Assembly (NCBI RefSeq): GCF_007655135.1
Contig: NC_045129.1
Coordinates: forward strand, 10,292,001 to 10,356,000
DNA from: Punica granatum
Lineage: Eukaryota > Streptophyta > Magnoliopsida > Myrtales > Lythraceae
Direction: 5' to 3'
Length of the DNA stretch: 64,000 nucleotides
The notes under the pieces: generated by a model
Seen by the model: the letters and a program-made list of their open reading frames with translations, nothing else
What the model was told of the DNA's origin: nothing
Database searches by the model: none
Made by a program: the position numbers and the translations under genes
Shown here: piece after piece, positions 50,682 through 62,800 of the stretch
How the letters are laid out: each line of letters opens with the position of its first letter
Position numbering within the stretch: position 1 is the stretch's first letter

Positions 50682-53277
50682 CTTGAGCCGCTCCTTGTTT
50701 CCGAAAAGAAGAACATCTCCTAAGGAAGCTGACCCTCTCATGAGGTGTACCACCCGAGAGGCAATTTCAATTACAGCAACATTGGTGGGGGCACAGATAA
50801 CAGTCCTGCATTTCATTCTTAGGAGGTTCAAGAGCATAATAGCAGTCGCTTTCGTTTTCCCAGTCCCTGGTGGGCCCCAAATGAGTTCCAGCACTGGCTT
50901 ATGCTGACAGCGGATCTTATGAAGACATGTAAGGATTGCTTCTGCTTGGCTCTCGTTCAGATCGTTCAATAACTTCCCTGTGAGATTCTCTTTGCAGAAT
51001 TCGTCACTCTGGACAGTGCAGAGACTGCATTCCTCCTCACCCTGCCAATCAACAAATTTACAATCAGGATCACGGCATTTCTGTTTAGATATAAATTACC
51101 GGTTTCCTTTTTTTTCAATTTTCATTTCCTTAAGAACAAATATAAGATAGGAAGCTGGAAATTTATCCCGGAGCGAAAGGATTTTTTTCATAAAGAAGCA
51201 GAGCGGAAAAAAAAAAAGGCAATAGGGAAAGCAAAATAATCTTTTACCAAATTAATTACAAAAGCTAAAACCTTCCAAATGCATAATCAACTTGAAATTC
51301 AGACTATCACACACGATATACTTACCGAAGAATCAGTGCATAAAACTTCCTTTAGGACATTCCAGTTACGACTCCAGTGCAAAGCCGTCCATATCCTTAT
51401 GTTAGTAGTCAAGTTCACGCCCAATGAAATGGCAAATAACTCCCTCTGTTTCCAGTTTATATCTCCCATTGTCTTTCCCGTTACTACTTTAAAATATACA
51501 TCTCCTTCACTCTCGTCATCGGAGATTTTAGTGACAGATGCAAATGCACATATCCTTCCCATCCTCTGCAGATCGGAAACTATTTCCGGTACTGAATCAG
51601 TTAAAATTAATACGTCTCTTGGCAACATCTTGTATGGTTCCTTCCCCCGCTTGCTCGATCTGTTTATCCAGAAATCGACATTAACTTCATAAAAGTTCTT
51701 CCCATAGGGCTTGCACTCCTCGAATCCCGTAACTCTGGCATAAGGTAGGGTAGAGATCGCCTCCATGCCGGAGCATATTTCAGCTCACGTTTCTTCCAGC
51801 AAGGGGTACACGAATGACCCGAGATAGTTCTCCACCGAAGGAAATCTCTCTGGTATCTCATCCACCTAACAAAAGGGAAGTCCTGGTTGGAGATCAAGCA
51901 TATTTTGGCGGAAAAAAAGGTTTATAGAGCGGAAATGACGGAAATAACCCTTCAACAGCTACGCCATGGAAGGACTAATTAGGAAAGTGATCAGGAAACA
52001 AAATTCATCAACGGAAGCAAGCAAGAACCTGGTTCTTATAGAGGTCTTCGTTGAGGATGTCTTCCATGGACCACGAGAAGACTATGTCGTTCAGATCATT
52101 GTTTATGGCCACGGCTGGTGGCCTTCTCCATCTCGATCCTTCAGCGCCTTCAATGACTTCTTCAACTTTCTTGGCGGAAAAGATAGACCCCATTTTCTTT
52201 CTGTAGCTGCAATCGATCAGGATCAACCATACGGCCAATGGAAAACAGAGCGAAACAGAGCAAATGAAGAAAAGAGAAGAGAAGAGTATGGGTTTTTCTT
52301 TTGAGAAATGAGCTTCACATCTCAGCAGTTTTACAAAGAGACGTTGGGTCTAAATAATTAAAATAATAAATAGAAATAGAAAATAAAGAAAAAGTAATAC
52401 AAAGTATAGGGTTCTTTCCGGAAGCGATTGGTCTGTATTCAATCTATTCCTTAGTTTTTCCCAATCACTCGTGTCAATTGTAAGTAGATATTTTTCTCAT
52501 GCTCTCATCCTTACTTTTCTAAAAGATCCTATATATGTTTTTTAATAATGACTTCATGGTTTCATACATTTTTTTCGGTAGAAATTGTGTGTCAGAAAGC
52601 AAGACGAGTGAAGATAAAATTTAAGGATCTAGTTAATACTTAATATATCTATATATATAGATGAATCCAAGTGCCTTTAATAATGGCGTGATAGTAAATA
52701 TATACAATTAGTTCACATTAACAAAATATTTATCAAATAAATAAATAAAAATAAAAAATAAAAAGATATGTCCTAAAAATATATATCATATATATATATA
52801 TATGTTAGGATTATTTGAGTATATATATATAACTTATAAAAAATCATTATATATCGTCTATTTGTTAATTTTTTTATACATTTTTCTTTTTTTTCAGTGG
52901 ATAATTCTTTTATACATCCTTACTCTTACATGATATCTTAAAGGCAAATTTACTATATATATGTTGTATTTTTATACGATAAGTGAAATAAAAATTTTAA
53001 TTTATTTTATATATTTGTATTTGTGTGTATTGATTATTTACATTAGAATTGATAAAATATTACTACGCCGAGCAATATTTTTACAAATAATGACGAGAGA
53101 ATTGGAAGAAAGGAGGCATGAGTGACTGTATTGACCAAGGTAAGCATGCATGACGATTAAGTTTCTCCCTGTACGACCTTACCTTCTTATATAAGTTTCT
53201 TCTGGCCACTATCTTCTTATAGAAGTTAAGTTATATACTTTGAGACCCAAATGATGGAAAAAGTGACTTGTCACAAG

Positions 53278-53527
53278 AAGAAGGAAAAGCTCAAGGGATT
53301 CGATTCTCCGGATCACCAAGGCACGTGCTCCAGCCATCACCAAGGATAGTGGTAGTGAACCGGGGGAGGGTCATTGGTCATGCAAAGGGTAATAAAAAGC
53401 AACTTTACCTGCTTTTCAGAACCAGAATGAGATTCCTTACTACTGACTGACATCCAACCTTATTGGAGAGGAGTTGAAATCCAATAATATATCTGTTTCA
53501 TTGCTAGTCTCCCGAACCCCTCTTTTC
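53278..53527. other. About 250 bp present only in the left arm
   Basis: Relative to the right arm (58090-58110) the left arm has extra sequence between GACTTGTCACAA and GAGACGACTAATG. I see no TIR or TSD that would make it a clear transposon; a deletion in the right arm is equally possible. A 60-codon frame inside has no known family. Confidence 0.5.
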
Positions 53528-53655
53528 GTGAGACGACTAATGTTATCTATATACACACATATATTTGCGCATGAAAACAAAGCATCAGCCGAATTCATGC
53601 GCCGCTACATCATCAAAAATAAGAAAGGGAGTTCTCTCGTTTTGTCACATCATCA

Positions 53656-53869
53656 CTTATTGTCAGCATTCCATTTTGATCCATCATAACAAAAGGAGGG
53701 CAAAATCATCATTTGTCACTATCGTGGCCAAAAAAATAATTTTCTATATAATATCGATCCCTGAATTTTTCTGAACGCAATGGCGGTCTTGAATCATTTT
53801 TCATATCCAATTGAAAAGATGATAATTTTAATTTCTACGTGCGTCAAATTCAAATTCTTAAATTTGTTT
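53656..53869. other. Start of the loop between the inverted arms
   Basis: Short unique AT-rich stretch between the end of the left arm homology and the Tat-like LTR. No gene. Confidence 0.4.
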
Positions 53870-56800
53870 AAAAAAAAATTCGCACTCAGACCGGTCAGAT
53901 CGGCGTCAGACCAATCAAGTCGGCATCAAACCGGTCTGACGCCTGTCATAATTTCTGACGCGGGTCAGAACTTTCTGACCCTTTCATTTTCGCCCTTGCT
54001 CTTTCTTTCTTTCCACTTTGCCCCCTCTTCTTTTCTTCCTCTTCCTCTTTGCCCCGCCGTTCTTTCCTTCTCTTCTCTTTTACCCCCTCTTTTTCTCCTC
54101 TTCTTTCACTGACATCCCTCTGCCATCTCCGACACACCGCGGTTACCCACCCACCGCGACCGCCTGCCACCACTGACACGCTCGCCTGACACGCCATTGC
54201 TCACTTCCCCGGCACGCTCCCTTGCCGCTTTCCCACTCTTTCCGGCTCGATTTTAGTACAATAACCCCGCGGCTCTCGACTCTCGGGAGGAGCTGAAAAT
54301 CAACGTCGAATCCCTCTCGCTCGCTCTCGATTTTTCTCCCCAACGGACTCGCGACACTCCCCGAGCAAAAACCCCTCTATTTCCTCCTCTCAATTCCCCC
54401 GATTTCCGGCGATTGAACTCGGAAAATCCCTCGCCGGAAAAACTCGAAAACCTCGCCAAAAACCCAAAATTCCCCTCGATCCTGACCGACCCGAGCCTCA
54501 TGATGCCCCTCCCGAGTACGGCGCAGCCCAGGCGGTGCTCGCCGCCGTCTTCCGCGCTCTCGCCGCGGCGCCCAGAGGCGGAAACCGCTGTCCGCGGCTG
54601 CTGGACTCTTTTCCTCCGCCCAGCTTCGTCTTCTCCAGTCATCCCTCTCTCACGGGCTCGACCCGTCTTCTTTCGATTTTCGCAGGTCCAGCCCAGTCGA
54701 TTCGGCCCAGTCTGGTCCAACCGAGACGACCCGACCCAATCTAGACGATCGACCCGTTCCGCCTCGCCTCGGATTTGGCCCGAAACGCCCGACCCAGTTC
54801 GCCCAAATCCCCTCTACGGCCCAGCTCACCCGCTGATTCGGCCCAGCCGTTGCCCCTCTGCGGCCCAACTGCCTTCTGCGGCCCAACTCCAACGCGTTCA
54901 GCCCAGTCCGCCCACGCCCGGCCCACCGCCCGTGCAGCCGGTCTACACTGTGCAGACGGCCTCCAGCTTGTCCGACCGCCCAATTTCCGGTTTAAACCAA
55001 TACTAGGTATATTATTCCGACTTAGTGGCATGCGTAGGGCTCAATTTATGAATAAATTTGATGATTGCGGTGATAATATGTGATTGTCGTGTTAAAAAAA
55101 TTGAAAATTGGGAAATAGAAAAAATGGAACAAAAAAATAAATAAATAATTGTGTTTTAATTAAACCGACGAAAGCACGAATTGGAACATTTTTAATTAGT
55201 CGACATTAAAACTGGTTGTTTGAAGCGAGAACGAATTCACACGAACCAATCTCATGTTCACTCAGCTTTAAGGGAATTAAATCGATTAAATACATCAAAA
55301 TTAGTTTAATTAATTATTCAGACTTAAAATTGACAAAATTAAATTATGTCGTGACTGATTTTGCTTGTTCATGTGCACATGTGAATAATTAGATACACTT
55401 TTGATCGAAATCCCGCACGAATTGGCTGATCACGTAAACACGGCATTAAAAGACACAACTCTTTGTTTTCGGTTTATTTATTGCAAGTCGAGCCTGGATC
55501 CTTAGGATACGATATACACAGGGTCCAACACCCTCTCTTGTCAATCACGAGGTCCAATGCCCCCACACACCTAGCGCACGCAACTCGAGTGCGGAATCGA
55601 GTCTTGTTTCGACTTACTGCTTCGCTCCTAGTAATGTCTATGTGGAAGACGACTCGGATTGGGTAAAGTAAGTCGCGGCCGGACATGACCCGAGAGCTCA
55701 ACCGATCTTACGGCTATCAAGAGAGTCAAGTGACTCTTTTGCCATCCGTTGGTTCGGTTGGACCCGACTCTTGGCTCTCTAAGCTCGCGTTGCTTTAATT
55801 TTAATTTCAGTCTTTTCAAACCATACAGTGAGCACGAGTAGAATAATGACCGAACGTGAACCGACCGGGATTCAGTTGTTGTAATTTGTATTTTATTCAT
55901 TTGAGAGAACAATGTACGGGTTTATGTTGTACATTTATTCATGTAAGAATCCCAGTCGGAGAGTGGACGGTCGGAGTGTTTCTTCGAATTTACGGTGTCA
56001 AAACGCGTAAGATGAGTAGAACTTAATTAAGCGGTAATTAAATTAAAATGGCAAGCCTATACAAGTTAGAGTACCGATAGGGCATGCGAGATATAGGCTC
56101 GCATGTAACGGAACCCCCGAATTCGGAACCTCGGGTTTCGCAGACCATAGGGCTTAGCAATTAGGTGTCCCTCGTACCCCTAGACCCGGGTAACTTGCCG
56201 ACTCTCGACCTTTGGGTCGTAAAATGGCAAGTGGCGACTCCTTCTCACGTGCGTCCGTTGCGCATCCCCGGGAAGGTGGACACTCCCAAGCCGCGTTGCA
56301 TAGGCTCGCGCACGCGTGCCCCAACGAGACGAAATTCGGGCGCGCACAGCTTGGCGACTCCACTGGGGACACTTACAGGGTTCGGGCTCATTCCCGCTTG
56401 CTTTGTTTGCTTGTTTATTTATCGCTTTTCGCAATTTTCCGCCTATCTACTTTACGCACTTTTATTTCCCGCACATTGCATATCATACTAGCTTCAGGTA
56501 CCTACGGGTCGTGTCCCACGACCGATGTTAGGAAACACAGGTTAGATAGGGGTTCCGAGTAAGGGTACGTCGCACGGTTGGACCGTCGATTAGGCCCCCA
56601 AAGATCCCGCCCGATTTCAAGGAATTGACACCCTTGAGTCGGGGTCGGGAGCCCCTATCCTTACGTAGCACGGTTCCTGTAGCACTAAAACCATGCATTC
56701 TGCAGGAGCTCCATGCCATCCTCTAACTCGGCTTCGACGAACAGTCCATCGAGTCGGCCTACGTGCCACTTGAGTCTTTTCTGTTTCAAGAGCGATGTAC

Positions 56801-57060
56801 CTTGTAATTTGTACTAAGCCGTGGGCATTTACTTTCTTCGTACACATGCATCATATGTTTTACAAATTAGGGTGTCATTCATATTTCGTCTTGGTAAGAG
56901 ACGCCTCACTCGGCCTCTTGCTCGCACCTCGATAGAGCCCGCCAATCTACGAGGACCTCACCGACTCGCCACAGGATGCATGCCGCACGTCTCCCAAGAC
57001 ACTTTTTCCTTCGAGCACAGCCACTATGATCGACCTCACCAACATTAGGACCGATCACTG
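53870..57060 (+). mobile_element. Truncated Tat/Ogre-like LTR retrotransposon: one LTR, PBS and leader
   Basis: A long GC-rich LTR-like region (about 53870-56345) starts with imperfect CAGACCGGTC repeats and a polypyrimidine block. It ends just before TGGCGACTCCACTGGGGA (56352-56369), a Tat/Ogre-type primer binding site (tRNA-Arg class, from memory). The following 700 bp resembles the non-coding leader of these elements (AAACCATGCATTCTGCAGGA). No gag or pol follows; the element breaks off near 57060. Open frames of up to 197 codons inside are GC-rich artefacts. Confidence 0.65.
56352..56369 (+). other. Primer binding site of the Tat/Ogre-like element
   Basis: TGGCGACTCCACTGGGGA begins with TGG (pairing with tRNA CCA) and differs by one base from the Tat/Ogre PBS as I recall it (TGGCGACTCCGCTGGGGA). 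Confidence 0.65.
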
Positions 57061-57432
57061 AGAGATTGTTGAGAGACGAGGAATTCTTCGGCCAACCACA
57101 ACTTCAGAAGGAGCCTGCACAAGCGAACGTCTCATCTTTTAGTGTTGAAATTGCATGGTGAAAAAGTAATTTGTCATGGTTCGAAGAATAATTAATTCTA
57201 GTGGTGTACTACAGATCCATAATTATATAATGCCGTTTAAGAGAATTTGCTTAACTAATGCATACATTAGCAAGGTATATTATCGAAAGAAAACAACCAA
57301 TCGAGCAACATTTGGATTTTCGACCCAAAAAAAAATGAAAAATTTAAAGGGTGACTAAAAATTGAAATCTCAATTATAGAATTAAGAAGTTATTGATGCT
57401 TTATACTTACCGAAAAAAAAGGAGAAATTATC
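57061..57432. other. Loop sequence, no gene seen
   Basis: Unique AT-rich sequence between the retrotransposon fragment and the tandem duplication. The short frame at 57176-57358 has no recognisable features. Confidence 0.4.
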
Positions 57433-57495
57433 GATACTTTATGAATCCTTTTCTTCCATTTCCCCCCTAATGAGGTAACCCTCTAGAGAAAAAAT

Positions 57496-57563
<68 letters not shown>

Positions 57564-57806
57564 GCGACGTTGAGGTAAGCCATCCAGGGAAGAAATCATA
57601 TGAATTAATTTTATTTGTTCAGATAAGATAGTATTTGGGAGAGGAACAGCTTCACCATTGCAAAAATAATTAATGACAAAAAATTTTCTTAATACATAAG
57701 TAATGACGTGGCAAAATGAAAGAGTTTCGCTTCTTATTTTTGATACTTTATGAATCCTTTTCTTCCATTTCCCCCCTAATGAGGTAACCCTCGAGAGAAA
57801 AAAATG

Positions 57807-57842
<36 letters not shown>

Positions 57843-58021
57843 AGCGACGTTGAGGTAAGCCATCCAGGGAAGAAATCATATGAATTAATTTCATTTGTTC
57901 ATATAAGATAGTATTTGGGAGAGGAACAGCTTCACCATTGCAAAAATAATTAATGACAACAAATTTTCTTAATACATAAGTAATGACGTGGCAAAATGAG
58001 AGAGTTTCGCTTCTTATTTTT
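57433..58021. repeat. Tandem duplication (units 57433-57741 and 57742-58021) containing CT microsatellites
   Basis: Both units run from GATACTTTATGAATCC to GAGTTTCGCTTCTTATTTTT and are nearly identical except in the microsatellite. Unit 1 has (CT)32 at 57497-57560; unit 2 has (CT)10 then (GT)8 at 57807-57842. The distal part of unit 2 is the inner boundary of the right inverted arm. Confidence 0.95.
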
Positions 58022-58492
58022 GATAATGTAGCAGTGCATGAATTCGGTTCGTGCTTTGTTTATATATATATATATATTACATTAGTCATCTCTTTTTACA
58101 AGTTCCTTTTTCCGTCATTTGGGTCCCAAAGGATATAACTTAACTTCTATAGGAAGGTAGTGGCCAGACGAAACTTATATGAGAAGGTGAAGGTCGTACG
58201 GGGAGAAACTTCATCGTCATGCATGCTTACCTTGGTCAACACAATCACTGATGCCTCCTTTCTTCCGATTCTCCCGTCATTATTAGCAAAATATTGATCG
58301 GCGCGGTAATATTTTATCAATTCTAATGTAAATAATCAATACACACAATACAAATATATAAAATAAATCCTTTCGCTTATCCTATAAAATACAAAATATA
58401 TATATATAGTAAATTTGCCTTAAAGATATCATGTAAGAGTAAAGATGCATAAAAGAACTATTCACTGGAAAAAAGAAAGATGTATAAAACAT

Positions 58493-58849
58493 GAGTTAAT
58501 TGCGTTATATAGCCTAACGTATGAAGGAATTCTTAGTTCTAATCCAAACTTAATTTTTTACCTTAGATATTTCAACATTAACGTGTTTGTTTCACATCTA
58601 TCCCGACGCTAATTTTCCGTTCGAAATTGACGGAATTGCACACGTGACGCGTTAATTTCACATCTATCCCGACACTTGTTACAAAATTAACGTGCCACGT
58701 GTGCAATTCCGTCAATTTTGGACGGGAAATTAGCGTCGGGATAGATGTGAAACTAACACGTCAACGTTGGAATATCTTAGGTAAAAAATCAAGTTTGGGA
58801 TAAAACTAAGGATTCCTTCAAACGTTAGGCTATATGACGCAATTATCCC
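58493..58849. mobile_element. Mutator-like MITE, 357 bp, in the right arm only
   Basis: Near-perfect long inverted repeats: the left begins GAGTTAATTGCGTTATATAG, the right on its reverse complement GGGATAATTGCGTCATATAG, and both continue through TTTCACATCTATCCCGACGC. Flanked by ATAAAACAT (58484-58492) and ATAAAAAAT (58850-58858), a 9-bp TSD with one mismatch. The left arm shows the unoccupied site at about 52867-52876 (minus-strand reading GTATAAAAAAATTAAC). Confidence 0.88.
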
Positions 58850-59309
58850 ATAAAAAATTAAAACAATTAGAAGATATATATACGTATAATGAATTTTTTT
58901 TGAATAACTTATATATATACTCAGATAATCCTAATCTATATATGTATGTATATATATTTTTAGGACATAAATTTTTATTTTATAATTTTATTTATTTATT
59001 TGATAAATATTTTATTAATGTGAACTAATTGTATATATTTACTATTAAGGCCATTATTAGATGCACTTGGATTTAACTATATATATATAGATATAGATAT
59101 AGATATATTAACTATTAACTAGCTCCTTAAATTTTATCTTCACTCGTCTTGCTTTTTTACTCACAATTTCTACCCAAAAAAAAGTATGAAACGATGAAGT
59201 CATTATTAAAAAGCATATATAGGATCTTTTCGAAAAGTAAGGATGAGAGCATGAGAAATATATCTACTGATACGAGTGATTAGGGAAAACTCAGGAATAG
59301 ATTGGGTAG

Positions 59310-59809
59310 ACCGACATTAACAGATTAGAACGTACAAGTCATAATTGTTTGTCCACAACATTGTGAATTCAAGTCCTCATCATTAGACATGCATACATAG
59401 CTCTTGGCGAGACTTATAAACTTGTGGGGTATTCATGATGTCCGAGATGTTACAAATAAATTCCTAATTAAATAAAAAAGAGAAAACAATATTATTTTAG
59501 AAAATCTGATCATAAAAATTATTAGTTGTTAATAATTAAAGAAATTAAAGTTATACTTTGGGAAAGTGAAGCAGGGAACATGTAACGAGGAGACGGGGCG
59601 GCAGGGTGAGTGATGACTGACGAAGTGAATCAGTGCACTTAGCTGATGAATGTGCCAACGGAAGACGAGACCCGACGTCTCTTCGTAAAAGTGCTTTCCC
59701 AAAAGAAAAACCCATAAGCCATCTTTTCTCTTCTCTTCTCTTCATTTGCTCTGATTCGCTCTGTTTTCGGAGGTTGTATGGTTTGATCGATTGCAGTTAC
59801 AGAAAGAAA
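59310..59809 (+). promoter_or_regulatory. 5' flank and leader of helicase copy B
   Basis: The region upstream of the copy B start. The last about 120 bp (leader, TTTTCTCTTCTCTTCTCTTC) is shared with copy A, but 59310-59690 is largely missing or replaced in copy A (only about 110 bp at 52325-52435). The two copies therefore have different proximal promoters. A tRNA B-box-like TTCAAGTCC at 59370 is noted but unsupported as an RNA gene. No obvious TATA box. Confidence 0.4.
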
Positions 59810-62800
59810 ATGGGGTTTGTCCCTTCCGCCAAGAAAGTCGAAAAAGTCGTTGAAGGCGCTGAAGGGTCGAGACGGAGAAGGCGAGCAGCCGTGGCCATAA
59901 ACAATGAGTTGAACGACATAGTCTTCTCGTGGTCCATCGAAGACATCTCCAACGAAAACCTCTACAAGAACCAGGTTCTTGCTTGCTTCCGTTGATGAAT
60001 TTTGTTTCCTTATCACTTTCCTAATTAGTCCTTCCATGGCGTAGCTGTTGAAGGGTTATTTCCGTCATTTCAGCTCCACAAACCATTTTTTCCCGCCAAA
60101 ATATGCTTGATCACCAACCAGGACTTCCCTTTTGTTAGGTGGGTGAGATACCAGAGAGATTTCCTTCGGTGGAGAACTATCTCGGGTCATTCGTGTACCC
60201 TTTGCTGGAAGAAACGCGAGCTGAAATATGCTCCGGAATGGAGGCGATCTCTACCCTACCTTATGCCAGAGTTATGCGATTCGAGGAGTGCAAACCCTAT
60301 GGGAAGAACTTTTATGAAGTTACGGTCGATTTCTGGAGAAACAGATCGTGCAAGGGGGGGAAGGAACCATACAAGATGTTGACAAGAGACGTATTAATTT
60401 TAACTGATTCAGTACCAGAAACAGTCTCCGATCTGCAGAGGATGGGAAGGATATGTGCATTTGCGTCAGTTTCTAAAATCTCCGATGACAAGAGTGAAGG
60501 AGATTTCGCATCGGTATATTTTAAAGTAGTCACGGGGAAGAAATTGGGAGATATAAACTTGAAACAGAGGAAGTTATTTGCCATTTTAGTGGGTGTGAAC
60601 TTGACTACTAACATAAGGATATGGACGGCTTTGCACTTGAGTCGTAACTGGAATGTCCAAAAGGAAGTTTTGTGCACTGATTTTTCGGTAAGTATACCGT
60701 GTCTTATAGTCTGAATTTCAAGTTGATTATGCATTTGGAAGGTTTTAGCTTTTGTAATTAATTTGGTAAAGGATTATTGTGTTTTCCCTATTGCTTTTTT
60801 CCCCGCTGCTTCTTACTGAAAAAAATCCTTTCGCTCTGGGATAACTTTCCAGCTTCCTATCTTATATTTGTTGATTGGCAGGGTGAGGAGGAATGCAGTC
60901 TCTGCACAGTCCAGAGTGATGACTTTTGCAAAGAGAATCTCACAGGGAAGTTATTGAACGATCTGAACGAGAGCCAAGCGGAAGCAATCCTTACATGCCT
61001 TCGTAAGATCCGCTGTCAGCATAAGCCAGTGCTGGAACTCATATGGGGCCCCCCAGGTACTGGGAAAACAAAAGCGACTGCTATTATGCTCTTGAGCCTC
61101 CTAAGACTGAAGTGCAGGACTGTTGTCTGTGCCCCCACCAATGTTTCTGTAATCGAAATTGCCTCTCGGGTGGTACACCTCATGAGAGGGTCAGCTTCCT
61201 TAGGAGATCTTCTTCTCTTCGGAAACAAGGAGCGGCTCAAGGTAGAAGGCTTGGAAGTTGAAGACATATGCTTGCATAATCGTGTTGATAGAATCACAGA
61301 ATGCACTGCCCCGACAACTGGGTGGAAGTATTGCATATCTTCTGCAATAACCTTTCTCAGTGATCCTCTTTCTCAGTACAATATCTATTCGAGAGATGAC
61401 CTGGGTAAGAGAAAATTGTTACTCGAGTTTTTGAGGGAGAGATTCTTGTATATTGTGAAGCCCCTCGAGAGATGCCTCTCTACCTTGCGTACTCAGATAT
61501 GTGCAAGTTATGTTCCGAAGCATATCGCTCATGAGATCACAGAGCTTCTTGGCCATCTCGAATCATTCAGTGATTTATTATCCGGAAAGAATTTGGTTTT
61601 CTTCTCTCAAAGATGGGAGGAGTCATTTTCATGCCGATCGAAGGACAAGTGTTTGTCCGAAGCACTAACAGACCCCTTGTCTACGCTATACTTGAAGAGA
61701 TCTGAGTGCCTCGATGCCTTAAAATCGGTTCGGGATTCTCTTAACAGGCTGCAAATCCCTTCCTTTAAGAGTGTGGACGAGATAAAGGAGTTCTGCTTTC
61801 AATCGGCTTCATTGATCTTTTGCACAGTCTCCAAAACTTTCACGCTGCACTCTCTGGATATGAAGCCGCCACAGTTGTTGGTGATTGATGAAGCTGCTCA
61901 GCTGAAAGAATGCGAATCGGTGATTCCACTCCAACTTCTCGGCCTTAGACATGCTATACTTATTGGAGATGAGCGTCAATTACCTGCTGTTGTAAAGAGT
62001 GATGTACGTAAAGGTTTAAAGCCAAGTTTTATATTTTCATGGAAAATTGGGTTAGTTTTTAATCAGAAATATTTATTGTCAATTTTTTTATCAGAAATAT
62101 TTGTTGTCAATCTGCTTTCACAGGTTTCAAAAGAGGCCCGTTTCGGTCGAAGTTTATTTGAGAGATTGAGTTCCCTCGGAAAGCTGAAGCATCCACTCAA
62201 TGTGCAGTACAGAATGCACCCATCAATAAGTTGCTTTCCAAATCAGACATTCTATGGCGGCCAAATTCGCGATGGCCCAAATGTAAAGCATGAAAGTTAC
62301 TCAAAGCAATATCTACCAGGGCTGATGTTCGGCTCATTTTCATTCATAAATGTTTCTGAGGGAAGGGAAGAACGCGGAGTTGATGGATCAAGTCTGACAA
62401 ACCCTGTAGAGGCCGATGTTGCTGCTCAGATTTTAAGCAATCTTTACAAAGGTACTTCTAAGCTAATAGTAGGAAACTTCTGCGGGTAATCATTTAGGAA
62501 AATCATTATACCATTGTATGAGTGGACTGGAATTTTGATGTGTACCCATAAACTATTGGGAACTGAAAGTCGGGAATATGATGACATTTTGTTAATATTC
62601 CATTATCTGTTGTTACAATTTTTTATCACCTGTGCGAACATTGTTAGTTATTGATTATCTTGACATGCATTTGTATGAAAGCTTCCGAAATTTAATCACT
62701 TACGGCTTAAGCTGACAATTTGTCCTCTCTCTGTTTGTTTATGTGTAGCATGGAGCTTGTCATCGAAGGAGAATCTCAGTGTTGGGATAATATCACCTTA

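Larger units (their letters stand above)
46829..52193 (-). pseudogene. Helicase copy A, 5' part: UPF1/SEN1-like helicase plus UvrD Walker A, exons 1-8
   Basis: Exons 52193-52029, 51865-51326, 51041-49401, 49308-48981, 48682-48424, 48205-47990, 47758-47406 and 47200 to about 46829. Each aligns with copy B and uses the same splice sites. Encodes GPPGTGKT (exon 3), DEAAQ and [17 protein letters not shown] and ALTRAR, then LGRSGTGKTT (exon 8), the Walker A of the UvrD half. Lesions: TGA at 51787-51785 (codon 82, CGA in copy B); one base lost in a six-C run (48162-48167) that shifts exon 6; a 519-bp in-frame internal duplication in exon 3; and the retrotransposon that cuts exon 8/9 coding sequence. 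Exon 2 is 9 bp shorter than in copy B. No functional full-length product is possible. Confidence 0.93.
47424..53655. repeat. Left arm of the inverted duplication
   Basis: Matches 57985-64000 in reverse orientation: helicase exons 1-7, introns, and about 1.4 kb of 5' flank. Flank matches include the TTTGGGTCTCAAAG region (53241), AAGGTAAGCATGCATGACGA (53137) and AAACAAAGCA(T)C-AGCC-GAATTCATGC (53576). The homology may continue left of 47424, but its partner lies beyond the window. Confidence 0.93.

Noticed and set aside
54413..55006. 197-codon plus-strand open frame and overlapping 155-, 102- and 96-codon frames
   Set aside because: They lie in the GC-rich LTR of a Tat/Ogre-like element, are Pro/Ser/Arg-rich in every frame, and match no family. 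GC-rich DNA has few chance stops.
59330..59420. Possible tRNA-derived sequence upstream of copy B
   Set aside because: Only one B-box-like word (TTCAAGTCC). No A box at the right spacing, no cloverleaf and no TSD could be seen.
60777..62489. 570-codon single-exon reading of copy B exon 3 and 4
   Set aside because: It reads through introns (60777-60881 and 62004-62123) that have GT/AG signals and are non-coding in copy A. The spliced model fits the family better.
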